32,870 nt of DNA from Paludibacteraceae bacterium. Its GTDB lineage: Bacteria > Bacteroidota > Bacteroidia > Bacteroidales > Paludibacteraceae. The notes under the pieces are model-generated. The model was given only the letters and a program-made list of their open reading frames with translations. It did not search any database and was not told where the DNA came from. Of the stretch, positions 16,902 to 25,277 are shown one piece after another. Position numbers and translations under genes: made by a program. Location of the stretch: positions 1-32,870 of the forward strand of contig JAFXWI010000066.1 of NCBI GenBank assembly GCA_017542915.1, read 5' to 3'. The number at the start of each line of letters is the position of its first letter. Position 1 is the stretch's first letter.

Positions 16902-18368
16902 ATGATAGAACAATCGGAAATTTTACGTCGTCGGGACATGCGAGATGTCTTCACTTTTACCATCGATCCTGCGGATGCAAAGGACTTTGATGATGCCCTT
17001 TCGTTTGAATGTCTGGCAGTCGTTGAAAACGACGGTCTGTCAGCGGAGCGGTCTGTCAGCGAAGCGGTCTGTCAGGCGCAGCCGGTCTATAGAATTGGTG
17101 TCCACATAGCGGATGTCTCTTTCTATGTTCGCCCGGGTACCAAAACGGATGAGGACGCCTATAAACGCGGTACGTCCGTCTATCTCGTCGATCGCGTGCT
17201 CCCGATGTTGCCCGAGGAACTGTGCAACGACAAATGTTCGCTCCGTCCGAACGAAGACAAACTCTGTATGTCCGTCATCTTCACCATGGACGCGGACGCG
17301 CGCGTACTTAAATATAAAATATGTCGTACTGTCATTCGCTCCAATGCCCGTCTGAATTACGACGAGGCGCAGCAGATCATTACGGCAAATCAGACTAACG
17401 AGACACAATCGAGAGAGAATCGGATCGGAGGCGGAACGGAGGCGCATCGGACGCAACACGAGGGTAATACGCAATTGTCAGAGGCGATTCTGACCTTAAA
17501 CACACTAGCTCAGAAGCTTCGTGCCGAGCGTCTCGCCAACGGCGCACTCACGATTGAGCAGGACGAGATGCGTTTTCGTCTGGACGAACATGGGCATCCG
17601 ACTGAGATCTACTTCGAGGCTCCCAACGAGGCACATCATCTCATTGAGGAGTTCATGCTCTTAGCGAACCGCACAGTCGCTAAAGCAGTGGGATCCGGCA
17701 GACCCTTTGTCTATCGGGTACATGACCTGCCTGACGGTGAGAAATTAGAGGCGGTGTCTTCCTTCCGAAAACGCTTCCCGAACCTGCAGCGTGCTATCGA
17801 CCTGCTTACCATCCGTGCGCAAGCCAAAGCCGTCTATTCGACCTATAACATCGGTCACTACGGTCTCGCCTTCACCCACTATACCCATTTCACCTCGCCG
17901 ATCCGTCGGTATCCCGATCTGATGGTGCATCGGCTCGTGGAGAAATATATCCTGACAGGCAAGAAAGAGTCCTTGACCCGGGAAGAACTGGAAGAGAAAT
18001 GCGAACATTGCTCGGCTTGCGAGCAGGACGCAGCACAAGCCGAACGGGACTCCATCAAACTCTTTCAAGCCATGTGGATGTCGGATCATATAGGCGAGGT
18101 GCTGACCGGACATATCTCCGGCGTGACCGATTTTGGATTGTTTGTGCAGCTCGACGAGTCGCGCTGCGAAGGACTCATTCATATCTCCAACATCGGCGAA
18201 CAGGGTGAGTATTGGCAGTACGATGAGAAGAATTTCAGACTCGTCTGCGAAAACAAAAACCATACTTCTCCCGAAAGCCCGAAGTCTTATACCTTGGGCG
18301 ATCCGGTTACTGTAAAAGTGGTGCGCGCAGATGTAAATCGCGCACAAATTGATTTTGAGTTCGCTTAA
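16902..18368 (+). CDS. rnr: RNase R-type exoribonuclease without N-terminal cold-shock domains
   Basis: 3'-5' exoribonuclease of the RNB family, acting on structured RNA. It has 488 residues against about 700-800 for the family. It starts almost directly at the catalytic RNB domain: IDPADAKDFDDAL (residues 21-33) holds the metal-binding Asp residues. HYTHFTSPIRRYPDLMVHRLV and a C-terminal S1 domain (GHISGVTDFGLFVQLDE) follow. The helix-turn-helix and two cold-shock domains are absent. A TAG stop in frame just before the ATG and the promoter at 16831-16861 show that this is the real start. Residues 45-62 (LSAERSVSEAVCQAQPV) are encoded by three 16-bp hairpin repeats. A second low-complexity insert is near residues 163-192. 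Confidence 0.88.
   Translation: MIEQSEILRRRDMRDVFTFTIDPADAKDFDDALSFECLAVVENDGLSAERSVSEAVCQAQPVYRIGVHIADVSFYVRPGTKTDEDAYKRGTSVYLVDRVLPMLPEELCNDKCSLRPNEDKLCMSVIFTMDADARVLKYKICRTVIRSNARLNYDEAQQIITANQTNETQSRENRIGGGTEAHRTQHEGNTQLSEAILTLNTLAQKLRAERLANGALTIEQDEMRFRLDEHGHPTEIYFEAPNEAHHLIEEFMLLANRTVAKAVGSGRPFVYRVHDLPDGEKLEAVSSFRKRFPNLQRAIDLLTIRAQAKAVYSTYNIGHYGLAFTHYTHFTSPIRRYPDLMVHRLVEKYILTGKKESLTREELEEKCEHCSACEQDAAQAERDSIKLFQAMWMSDHIGEVLTGHISGVTDFGLFVQLDESRCEGLIHISNIGEQGEYWQYDEKNFRLVCENKNHTSPESPKSYTLGDPVTVKVVRADVNRAQIDFEFA
17034..17088 (+). repeat. In-frame GNA-hairpin repeat, copy in rnr
   Basis: Three linkers GGTCTGTCA (17034, 17050, 17066) each precede a mini-hairpin: GCGGAGC (17043-17049), GCGAAGC (17059-17065) and GGCGCAGCC (17075-17083). 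All three fit GC-GNA-GC. It is related to the two copies in the gene at 31946, which use GGTCTTACA as linker. Confidence 0.85.
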
Positions 18369-18370
18369 AT

Positions 18371-18401
18371 TTGCATATATCAATTTTTTTTCGTACCTTT
18401 G
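18371..18401 (+). promoter_or_regulatory. Promoter of the outer-membrane protein gene
   Basis: TTGCATATATC begins at 18371 and TACCTTTG is at 18394-18401, with a 20-base spacer holding a T8 tract. It lies three bases after the rnr stop codon. Confidence 0.8.
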
Positions 18402-18423
18402 CACCCGAAATAAAAAATGGACT

Positions 18424-18457
18424 AATTCTTAATTTTTAATTTTTAATTTTTAATTAC
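18424..18457. repeat. 8-bp taattttt array before an outer-membrane protein gene
   Basis: About four units of TAATTTTT lie between promoter and start codon (18465), in the transcribed leader. Confidence 0.88.
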
Positions 18458-18464
18458 TAATACT

Positions 18465-19202
18465 ATGCCCCGCCGTCTATCCCTCATAGCTTTATTGCTC
18501 CTTACGTGTACGTGCGTGTACGCGGAAACTATAATATTACGTACAGGCGCACGCGTACGAGGAACCATCGTCTTGCAGAACGAAGAAGTGGTCATCGTGC
18601 GCGATGAAGGCGGTGCGCGTTTTCAGTATCCGCGTGCCGATGTCGAAAATATCCTGACGGACGATGCGCTGGAAGCTGCGCAGGAGGCGCAGCCCGAAGA
18701 GCAGGAGAAAACGACTACCAAGAAAGCGTCCGTCTTGCTCGAAGTGGGAGCCGGTACCGTTTATCTTCCTCGTGAAAAAATGGGTGCCTTTGCCGGTGTT
18801 GATTTTATGGTAGGGTCGCATCATATCGGCGAACGCCATATTTTCATTGGCGGTGGAATTGGTTATCATGGGATGTTTATGGGCGCTAATAATTACCATT
18901 TCCTGCCTATTCAAGCGGCATTGCGTATGCCGATCTTGGAGCAGAAGCATGCACCGGTCTTCGGCGCTTCTATCGGTTATGGTATCGCTATGTCTAAGTC
19001 TTATATCGGCGGTCTCTATACCGGACTCGATTTGGGGTATCGCTACCAAGTGAATCCCAAGACTGCAATCGGAGCCGTATTCTTCGCTCGTTTTCAGCAG
19101 GCGAAAGTGGAAGTCGTAGAAACGGTGGAAGGACATGATTATACCCACAAGACGGGGCGTAACTTTATTTCTTTTGGTACTAAGTTCACCCTCTATTTCT
19201 AA
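18465..19202 (+). CDS. Outer-membrane beta-barrel protein, unknown function
   Basis: 245 residues. A Sec signal peptide is clear (RRLSLIALLLLTCTCVYA, cleavage after YA). Residues about 20-65 form a small domain (TIILRTGARVRGTIVLQNE) of the kind that reads as a short SH3-like beta unit before an acidic Glu/Gln linker. From about residue 90 the protein has alternating hydrophobic strands with Gly and aromatic residues (FIGGGIGYHGMFMGANNYHFLPIQAALRMP is split by turns) and ends in Phe (TKFTLYF). This is the usual ending of an outer-membrane barrel recognised by BamA. No specific family recognised. The RHH gene follows after two bases. Confidence 0.75.
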   Translation: MPRRLSLIALLLLTCTCVYAETIILRTGARVRGTIVLQNEEVVIVRDEGGARFQYPRADVENILTDDALEAAQEAQPEEQEKTTTKKASVLLEVGAGTVYLPREKMGAFAGVDFMVGSHHIGERHIFIGGGIGYHGMFMGANNYHFLPIQAALRMPILEQKHAPVFGASIGYGIAMSKSYIGGLYTGLDLGYRYQVNPKTAIGAVFFARFQQAKVEVVETVEGHDYTHKTGRNFISFGTKFTLYF

Positions 19203-19204
19203 CG

Positions 19205-19381
19205 ATGAAAGCTCCCCGCAACAATAGAATCACGATCTTGCTCAATGAGAAAGAACAACGGGCGTTGGAGCGTTTCTGCGAACGGTATAACGTCACGAAC
19301 CGCAGTCGTCTGGTGCGTGAGTCCTTGATGCGGGCAATACTCAGGAAAATCGAATCCGACGAACCCACTTTGTTCGATTAA
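19205..19381 (+). CDS. Small ribbon-helix-helix DNA-binding protein
   Basis: 58 residues, starting MKAPRNNRITILLNEKEQ and ending DEPTLFD. The short beta strand RITILLN is followed by a helix (KEQRALERFCERY), the turn VTNRSR, and a second helix (LVRESLMRAILRKIE). This is the Arc/MetJ/CopG-type ribbon-helix-helix layout, including the NRSRLVRE segment where these proteins carry their N/S-R signature. It probably acts as a dimeric regulator; the target is unknown. It lies two bases after the outer-membrane protein gene and must be co-transcribed with it. No toxin partner is next to it, so a toxin-antitoxin role is not supported. Confidence 0.75.
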   Translation: MKAPRNNRITILLNEKEQRALERFCERYNVTNRSRLVRESLMRAILRKIESDEPTLFD

Positions 19382-19437
19382 CCCTCTAACCCCTAACCCT
19401 CTAACCCTCTAACCCACTAATCCCCTAACCCTTTATA
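19382..19437. repeat. 8-bp ctctaacc array
   Basis: About six units of CTCTAACC/CCCTAACC/CACTAATCC begin directly after the RHH stop codon and run up to the rpoD terminator. It is telomere-like in appearance only; it is one of several short-period arrays in the window. Confidence 0.88.
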
Positions 19438-19444
19438 CGAAACG

Positions 19445-19470
19445 AAAAACGCCTCCGGAAAGGAGGCGTT
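19445..19470 (-). terminator. Intrinsic terminator of rpoD
   Basis: The stem AACGCCTCC/GGAGGCGTT has a 5-base loop and is followed on the minus strand by a T5 run, just after the rpoD stop at 19481. It may also end the convergent + strand transcript. Confidence 0.85.
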
Positions 19471-19480
19471 ACCATTTTCA

Positions 19481-20341
19481 TCAACCTAAGTAAGTCATGA
19501 GAATGTGACTGCGTTGACCTTGATTGAGTTTGCGGATTGCTTTCTCTTTGATCTGACGTACACGCTCACGCGTGAGGTGCAGTTCATCGCCGATCTCTTC
19601 GAGCGTTTTCTCGGGAGTGCCGATGCCGAAGAACTTACGCAGGATGTCCGCTTCACGCGGAGTTAGCGTTGCCAAAGCACGGCTGATCTCGGTAGAGAGC
19701 GATTCGTTAATCAGACCACGATCCGCATTCGGAGAATCTTCGTTGACCATCACATCGATCAGGCTGTTGTCCTCGCCTTCTACGAACGGCGCATCGACAC
19801 TCACGTGACGACCCGACATCTTTAGCGTGTCCGCGATCTTATCTACCGGCATGTCCAGCTCTTCCGCTAACTCCTCAGCACTCGGCTTGCGTTCGTGTTC
19901 TTGCTCGAAACGCTGATAAGCCTTGTTGATCTTGTTAAGCGAACCAACTTGGTTGAGCGGCAGACGCACGATACGGCTTTGCTCGGCGAGTGCTTGGAGA
20001 ATAGATTGACGAATCCACCATACGGCATAGGAGATGAACTTGAATCCACGGGTCTCATCGAATTTCTCTGCAGCCTTAATCAGTCCAAGGTTGCCCTCGT
20101 TAATCAAATCGGGCAGACTCAATCCTTGGTTCTGGTATTGCTTGGCTACAGACACTACAAAGCGTAGGTTACTCCGGACTAGTTCCTCCAGTGCTGCGCG
20201 GTCTCCGTTACGGATACGACCTGCCAATTCTACCTCACGGTCAACGGTTATCAGCTCCTCACGACCGATCTCTTGAAGATACTTGTCCAGACTTGCTGAC
20301 TCACGGTTGGTGATTGATTTTGTAATCTTTAATTGACGCAT
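19481..20341 (-). CDS. rpoD: Primary sigma factor RpoD (Bacteroidetes type)
   Basis: Housekeeping sigma factor directing RNA polymerase to TTTG/TAnnTTTG promoters. It has 286 residues from the ATG at 20341-20339 ([21 protein letters not shown] split), the short form without region 1.1 typical of Bacteroidetes. Region 1.2/2.1 ([16 protein letters not shown]), 2.3-2.4 ([20 protein letters not shown]), region 3 and region 4.2 ([23 protein letters not shown]) are all present. A longer in-frame reading to 20482 would be translated through the tRNA-rpoD spacer and is rejected. No promoter fits directly upstream; the nearest is that of tRNA-Arg, suggesting co-transcription. Confidence 0.94.
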   Translation of the reverse strand: MRQLKITKSITNRESASLDKYLQEIGREELITVDREVELAGRIRNGDRAALEELVRSNLRFVVSVAKQYQNQGLSLPDLINEGNLGLIKAAEKFDETRGFKFISYAVWWIRQSILQALAEQSRIVRLPLNQVGSLNKINKAYQRFEQEHERKPSAEELAEELDMPVDKIADTLKMSGRHVSVDAPFVEGEDNSLIDVMVNEDSPNADRGLINESLSTEISRALATLTPREADILRKFFGIGTPEKTLEEIGDELHLTRERVRQIKEKAIRKLNQGQRSHILMTYLG

Positions 20342-20390
20342 GTATAATAAGTAATATACTATGTTCTTATAATGTTCTCCCTTTTGGGGT

Positions 20391-20425
20391 CCCCGACGGA
20401 CGCAAACGTAGTGCGTCCGGTGGGG
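20391..20425 (-). other. Large leader hairpin upstream of rpoD
   Basis: CCCC plus CGGACGCA pairs with TGCGTCCG plus GGGG across a 7-base loop, with one 2-base internal mismatch. It lies between tRNA-Arg and the rpoD start and has no T tract after it, so it is more likely a processing or regulatory structure than a terminator. Confidence 0.6.
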
Positions 20426-20499
20426 AGAGCGGAGGCATCGGTTGCCTGTCGATTTAGCAGAGCGGTATCGACCTTTGCACACCGATTGCCGAACGCGAG

Positions 20500-20573
20500 T
20501 GATCCGGTCGGGATTCGAACCCGAGACCCACAGCTTAGAAGGCTGTTGCTCTATCCAGCTGAGCTACCGGACC
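20500..20573 (-). tRNA. tRNA-Arg (anticodon TCT)
   Basis: 74 bases on the minus strand. The acceptor stem is GGTCCGG with CCGGATC (one G-T pair), the D arm is GCTC...GAGC, the anticodon arm is ACAGC-CTTCTAA-GCTGT, and the T arm is TCGGG-TTCGAAT-CCCGA, with discriminator A. The anticodon TCT reads AGA/AGG. CCA is not encoded. A promoter lies 47 bases upstream and rpoD follows on the same strand. Confidence 0.96.
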
Positions 20574-20619
20574 GCCATTTTGCACACAAAAAACGTGCCC
20601 AAATAGGCAAATTAGGGTG

Positions 20620-20650
20620 CAAAGGTACTGTTTTTTTTTGACATGTGCAA
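20620..20650 (-). promoter_or_regulatory. Promoter of tRNA-Arg (and probably rpoD)
   Basis: On the minus strand, TTGCACATGTC begins at 20650 and TACCTTTG is at 20627-20620. The spacer is 20 bases with an A9 tract. Confidence 0.8.
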
Positions 20651-20676
20651 ATAAAAACGTATTTTTCTGCGTTTTT
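20651..20676 (-). terminator. Weak terminator after trxA
   Basis: AAAAACG and CGTTTTT pair across about 10 bases and are followed by TATTT on the minus strand. The stem is A/T-rich and the call is tentative. It abuts the tRNA-Arg promoter. Confidence 0.4.
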
Positions 20677-20991
20677 TTACAATAAACTGTCAAAAAGTTG
20701 TGCTAAATCCTGTTTTCTGCATGCGCCAACGTGGCGATTTACCAATTCGCCGTTCTGGAAGAAGAGCATCGTCGGGATATTCATAATACCGTACTCTTCG
20801 CATGTATCAGGGTTATCATCTACATTCAGTTTACCTACTACCACTTTACCTTCATACTCGTTGCTCAGTTCCTCCAAAATAGGCAGCATCATTTTGCATG
20901 GACCGCACCATGCTGCCCAAAAATCTACTACTACCGGTTTGCCTGACGCAATCACATCCTTGATGTTAGCGTCTGTAATTTCTACTGTCAT
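20677..20991 (-). CDS. trxA: Thioredoxin
   Basis: 104-residue cytoplasmic thiol-disulfide reductant. The active site is intact (FWAAWCGPCK; Cys29 and Cys32), with the buried Asp23 (VVDFW) and the cis-Pro loop (NIPTML). There is no signal peptide. Its ATG overlaps the TGA of the clp gene by 4 bases (ATGA), so the two are translationally coupled. It is the last gene of the long manC-to-trxA unit. Confidence 0.95.
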   Translation of the reverse strand: MTVEITDANIKDVIASGKPVVVDFWAAWCGPCKMMLPILEELSNEYEGKVVVGKLNVDDNPDTCEEYGIMNIPTMLFFQNGELVNRHVGACRKQDLAQLFDSLL

Positions 20992-23261
20992 ACTTGTTCT
21001 ATTTTTTTTATGGTTATACGTTTTTGATTTGGTTTGCGCAGTAATATCTCTGTGAGCGGGTCTTCGAGATAGGTCTGCACAGCACGTTTGACGGGGCGTG
21101 CGCCGTTTTTGGTATCGTAACTCTTCTCCACGATCTCGCCTACTGCCTCCGGTGTGACGCTGAGCTGATGACCGTGCGTCTTCAGACGTTGTTGCAGCAG
21201 ACCGATCTCGATGCGGACGATTTGACCGATGGTCTCTTTGTTGAGCGGCTCGAAAGTCACCACATTATCGATACGGTTGACGAACTCCGGCGGGAACTGT
21301 TTCTGCAGCGCTTTGAGCAACATGCGGTTCGTCTCTTTCTGATCCATCGCTCCGGAGTTGAATCCGACACCTCCTCCGAACTCCAAGACCTGTCTCGTTC
21401 CGACATTGCTGGTCAGCACGATGATGGTATTGCGGAAATCGACGATATGTCCCTGACGGTCAGTAAGACGGCCTTCGTCCAATACCTGCAGCAGGATATT
21501 GAAGATATCCGGATGTGCTTTCTCTATCTCGTCAAAGAGCACGATGGAGTAGGGTTTGCGCCGTACTGCTTCGGTCAGTTTGCCTCCCTCTTCGTGTGCC
21601 ACGTATCCCGGAGGAGCACCCACGAGCAGACTTACCGTATGTTTCTCCATATACTCGGACATGTCGAACCGGATGAGCGCATCTTTGCTTCCGAACAACT
21701 CTTCTGCCAAACATTGTGCCAGATAGGTTTTGCCGACACCCGTTTGTCCCAAGAAGAAGAACGTGCCTATCGGTCGTTTGGGGTCTCTCAGTCCGAGACG
21801 GCTTCGCTGAATAGCTTTGACGACGGTCTCTACGGCTTTGTCCTGTCCGATGATGCGTCTTCTCAAGGTATCGCCCATCGTACGGAGTCGTTCGTTCTCT
21901 GCGGTCGCTACCCGTTGAACCGGTACACCGGACATCATGCTCACTACCCCTGCTACATCGTCGGTGGTGATAGTATATGCCGGGTCAGTCTCTTTGGGGC
22001 TGATCTGTTGCGCATGACTGCGTGCGCCCACTTCGTCCATGACATCGATCGCTTTGTCAGGGAATGAACGGTCGGTGAGGTATCGTTCGCTCAGTCCCAC
22101 ACAAGCCTTGAGCACTTCGCGCGTGTAGATCACATGATGATAGTGTGCATAGTGTTCGCTAAGCCTCGTGAGGATCTTAAAGGTCTCATCGCCTGTGGTC
22201 GGTCTTACGGTCACTTTCTGGAAACGACGTTCGAGTGCCCCATCTTTTTCTATCGACTTAGCGTACTCAGCTGTGGTGGTAGCGCCGATGCACTGTACTT
22301 CGCCTCGCGCCAAAGCAGGCTTGAGGATGTTAGCTGCATCCAACGAACCAGACGCGTTTCCGGCACCGATGATCGTATGTATCTCATCGATGAAAAGGAT
22401 GATCTCAGGGTGCTCACGCAGTTCGGTAAGGACGTTTTTCATGCGCTCTTCGAACTGACCGCGGTACGTCGTACCGGCTACCATAGAGGCGATGTCGAGG
22501 GTCACGATACGTTTGCCCTGCAGGGCTCCGGTCTTATCCGCCATGATCCGCAGCGCTAAGCCTTCTACTATAGCAGACTTACCCACACCGGGTTCGCCGA
22601 TGAGGATAGGGTTGTTCTTCTTGCGTCGGCTCAGGATCTGTAGCACGCGTTCAATCTCATCTTCGCGTCCCACCACTGGATCCAGTTTGCCGTTTTCAGC
22701 TAACTTGGTCAAGTCCCTTCCGTACTTGTCCAGCGCGGAAGTGCTGTTCTTCTTACCTTTCTGTTGCGGTTGTTGCGGTTGCCAAGGAGCATCATTGACA
22801 TCTCCCATTTGGTTTGCTCCGTTAGTCGGTGCTTGGAAGGTATAGTGCGGCTGACCATAGATCTCCACTAACTGCTCATAACTGATACCCCATACATCTT
22901 CTAAATACGAAGCTGCCTTGTTGATCTGTTCGCGCAAAATAGCCAACAGCACATGAGCGGTACAAACCACCTCTGCTTTGTATTCGCGGCTGATAGACTC
23001 CGCAATCCGTAAAATCCGGTCTACTTGTGCATTGCGTAGCAGTTTCTCCGGATGTTCTTCTCCTCGGATACTGTTCTCAATAGATGCTTTCGCCTCTTCT
23101 GCTCGGAAATCGGCACGGAGCAGCAAGTCATACGCCGACCCTTCACCCAGACGGATGATAGCCAGCAACAAATGCTCCGGTTCGATAGCAGGACTGCATA
23201 ACCGCTCTGCCTCCTCCTGCATATATATGAGAACCTTATTTAAATTCTGTGTAACAATCAT
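20988..23261 (-). CDS. clpC: Clp protease ATPase subunit, ClpC-like without middle domain
   Basis: Hsp100 unfoldase that feeds substrates to ClpP. It has 757 residues. An N-domain (1-140) with two Clp repeats is followed by a Gln-rich linker (about 145-175). AAA-1 has Walker A GEPGVGKS (222-229) and FIDEIH; AAA-2 has Walker A GQTGVGKT (505-512) and [12 protein letters not shown] in AAA-2 ([10 protein letters not shown]) fits a ClpP-docking loop. The AAA-1 region reads as ClpC ([25 protein letters not shown]). However, the coiled middle domain with a UVR motif expected after GARSHAQ (412-418) is absent and about 12 residues bridge to the next conserved segment. The architecture and length therefore resemble ClpA. 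Confidence 0.88.
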   Translation of the reverse strand: MIVTQNLNKVLIYMQEEAERLCSPAIEPEHLLLAIIRLGEGSAYDLLLRADFRAEEAKASIENSIRGEEHPEKLLRNAQVDRILRIAESISREYKAEVVCTAHVLLAILREQINKAASYLEDVWGISYEQLVEIYGQPHYTFQAPTNGANQMGDVNDAPWQPQQPQQKGKKNSTSALDKYGRDLTKLAENGKLDPVVGREDEIERVLQILSRRKKNNPILIGEPGVGKSAIVEGLALRIMADKTGALQGKRIVTLDIASMVAGTTYRGQFEERMKNVLTELREHPEIILFIDEIHTIIGAGNASGSLDAANILKPALARGEVQCIGATTTAEYAKSIEKDGALERRFQKVTVRPTTGDETFKILTRLSEHYAHYHHVIYTREVLKACVGLSERYLTDRSFPDKAIDVMDEVGARSHAQQISPKETDPAYTITTDDVAGVVSMMSGVPVQRVATAENERLRTMGDTLRRRIIGQDKAVETVVKAIQRSRLGLRDPKRPIGTFFFLGQTGVGKTYLAQCLAEELFGSKDALIRFDMSEYMEKHTVSLLVGAPPGYVAHEEGGKLTEAVRRKPYSIVLFDEIEKAHPDIFNILLQVLDEGRLTDRQGHIVDFRNTIIVLTSNVGTRQVLEFGGGVGFNSGAMDQKETNRMLLKALQKQFPPEFVNRIDNVVTFEPLNKETIGQIVRIEIGLLQQRLKTHGHQLSVTPEAVGEIVEKSYDTKNGARPVKRAVQTYLEDPLTEILLRKPNQKRITIKKIEQV

Positions 23262-23281
23262 TATATCTATAGACTAATACG

Positions 23282-23325
23282 TAATTCTTAATTTTTAATT
23301 CTTAATTTTTAATTTTTAATTAATT
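23282..23325. repeat. 8-9-bp AT array between porin and clp genes
   Basis: Units of TTAATTTTT and TTAATTC fill most of the gap. On the coding (minus) strand this is an A-rich leader 20-60 bases before the clp start codon. No Shine-Dalgarno is visible. Confidence 0.85.
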
Positions 23326-25275
23326 ATAAAAGTGCCAAGCCAATCCTGCTCTAAAGACATCGTGGTTAGTGGGGTAGCCCGGCATTGCCAAATATTCATT
23401 ACTCTTTTTCATAAATAAATGGTTAAGATGTTGATACTGCGCAAAGAAACGCAGACGGATAGAGCGTACATAGAAATTGGCATATACACTCATCCACGGA
23501 TAATTACCGATCTTCACTTCCTGCTGGGTAGCGAAAAGACCCGTTGCAGGACATAGAACCGGCGAGTGGTAACGCGTGAAATAACGCAGATCCACACCTA
23601 TTTGTGCCTCCATCGCACGTCTAAACCATACGCCGTGGTAATAGAGGCGGTTTTGCAGGATGACCAGAGGTACCGGCATCACGCTGTCGTTGGTACTATG
23701 TTGGATCACCACGCGGTTCTCCAAGTTAATCCAAGGCGTGGTCAGATCAAGACCTATATCGCCTGTGATAAGTTGTACACTTCCGCCGTATTGCCTTGGC
23801 TTCCAGTCCTCTGCGGAAGTGTAGATCGGATGAGTCTGATTCTCAAAACTAAAATCGATGCTGGGCTTGATCCATTTGGTGGGGTAAGCGATAGTGGCTC
23901 CTCCAAGGAAGCGGTAAGTGAACCCGAAGTTATTGTCCCAGCATACATGGTTCGAGCGGAAACGCTGCCAATACGGACTCGGAGCTATGCTCTTCGCGTA
24001 TGCACGCGCGCCTATATATAAGGTGTTACCGCCCACATTGAATTTCGTATCTAATTTGCCATGTACGTCGAACTCACCTATCTTGTAACCAAGCAGACAT
24101 ACTTGTCCCTCGATGGTGTAGAGCACATTGGCTCCGCTGTGCTTGTGGATCGATCCTCCCACAAACGTGTTGTTCTTCCATCGGTAGTCATAGACCCCTG
24201 CACTGTCATACGGCTCGGAGTCATGTAAGAACCGCTGACACTCGTTCATGGCAAAGACCGTGGCACCGAACTTGAGCTTGGTGTTGTATGCCTCGCAGAA
24301 CGTGACAGCAACGGTATTTCGTATCGTCAGCACGTCCGTCGTGTCATGCGTACTGATCGAGTCGTAGTACGTCACGGGATAGAACGTGGTGTCCGTCTCT
24401 TTCTCTATATAGCGCCTGTTGGAGTTGTTGGTCTCGAAGATGTGCGAGAAGGTAATCAGCGGTATATGTTGTATCTTCACTGTATCTCGCTTCACACGTT
24501 TGCCGTCCACCTTGACCTCTATTGAATCGATATACTCGCGTTGGCGGGTGATAGCATATTGGTTATGCAGGTATCCGCTGAAGTACCGGTACCGTGTCAT
24601 CGCGTTCAGACGTACCGGTATATCGCCCGGAGACAGTTTACCGCTCAACTCGTTCACGTCTTGTACACCACCATTGTCAAACGAACTGAGTTGACTCCAA
24701 CTCAATGCGGCATGCATACTATAGTGATTGCCGTCATAACTACCCCAAACGCTTCCTCTAAACAGCTTGCCTGCGGTGTTGGCATAGTGACCGGCTGAAT
24801 TCAGATACTCCATCTCTGTGCCTACGTTCAGACGCCGGTTGATATTTCCGGTGAACAGAAAACTGACATCGTTCTCCTCGTGCCCGTTGGTAAATCCTCG
24901 CTTGTAGGAGATGGTGGAGAAGGGAGTAGTGGTGTTGAAATACCGTTGTTGCTGCGGCGTCACTACATATGCCTGCCAACTGGCGGCAAGTGGATCATCA
25001 ATCGTCGTCAGTCGCTCTTGTACGATACGGCTCTCGATAGGCGAAACGAGCACGTTGCCGTTGAAGGCGCTGCTCGTCGAGTACCGCGTCTGTATGTCAA
25101 TATCGAAATAATTGAGCCTTACTGTATCCGTGCCCAAAGGGATGGTGTCCGCGACGGCACTGAACGAAGGCATATTCCAAGTCCGAATGACGGTCTTGGT
25201 ACGCGGAGCTTTGGCAGCGGCCACAAGGGTCGCTGCCAACAGCACTAATACTATGAGATACCTTTTAATCTGCAA
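23320..25275 (-). CDS. Putative porin (DUF4289-type outer-membrane protein)
   Basis: 651 residues with a Sec signal peptide (RYLIVLVLLAATLVAAAKA). The mature sequence starts with the Thr/Tyr-rich segment (NYFDIDIQTRYSTSS, NTTTPFSTISYKRG) and continues in long amphipathic strands with many Tyr, Phe, Asn and Gly (for example NRRLNVGTEMEYLNSAGHYANT). It ends LAWHFYN. This matches my recollection of the Bacteroidetes putative porin family, whose transport specificity is unknown. The start is TTG at 25275-25273 with GGAG upstream; no suitable ATG is available. It follows the GH57 stop by two bases, so expression is tied to the glycogen-type genes. Confidence 0.75.
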   Translation of the reverse strand: MQIKRYLIVLVLLAATLVAAAKAPRTKTVIRTWNMPSFSAVADTIPLGTDTVRLNYFDIDIQTRYSTSSAFNGNVLVSPIESRIVQERLTTIDDPLAASWQAYVVTPQQQRYFNTTTPFSTISYKRGFTNGHEENDVSFLFTGNINRRLNVGTEMEYLNSAGHYANTAGKLFRGSVWGSYDGNHYSMHAALSWSQLSSFDNGGVQDVNELSGKLSPGDIPVRLNAMTRYRYFSGYLHNQYAITRQREYIDSIEVKVDGKRVKRDTVKIQHIPLITFSHIFETNNSNRRYIEKETDTTFYPVTYYDSISTHDTTDVLTIRNTVAVTFCEAYNTKLKFGATVFAMNECQRFLHDSEPYDSAGVYDYRWKNNTFVGGSIHKHSGANVLYTIEGQVCLLGYKIGEFDVHGKLDTKFNVGGNTLYIGARAYAKSIAPSPYWQRFRSNHVCWDNNFGFTYRFLGGATIAYPTKWIKPSIDFSFENQTHPIYTSAEDWKPRQYGGSVQLITGDIGLDLTTPWINLENRVVIQHSTNDSVMPVPLVILQNRLYYHGVWFRRAMEAQIGVDLRYFTRYHSPVLCPATGLFATQQEVKIGNYPWMSVYANFYVRSIRLRFFAQYQHLNHLFMKKSNEYLAMPGYPTNHDVFRAGLAWHFYN

Positions 25276-25277
25276 AG

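Noticed and set aside
17034..17088. Possible CRISPR-like array (regular linker with variable cores)
   Set aside because: The variable parts are only 7-9 bases and self-complementary, the array is inside a conserved coding frame, and no cas genes are near.
19382..19437. Telomere-like CTAACC repeats suggesting a replicon end or eukaryotic contamination
   Set aside because: They are flanked on both sides by bacterial genes and are one of many short-period arrays in the window.
20342..20482. Extended rpoD start at 20482
   Set aside because: The added residues have no sigma-factor similarity and run through the tRNA-rpoD spacer and hairpin; the ATG at 20341 gives the normal family N-terminus.
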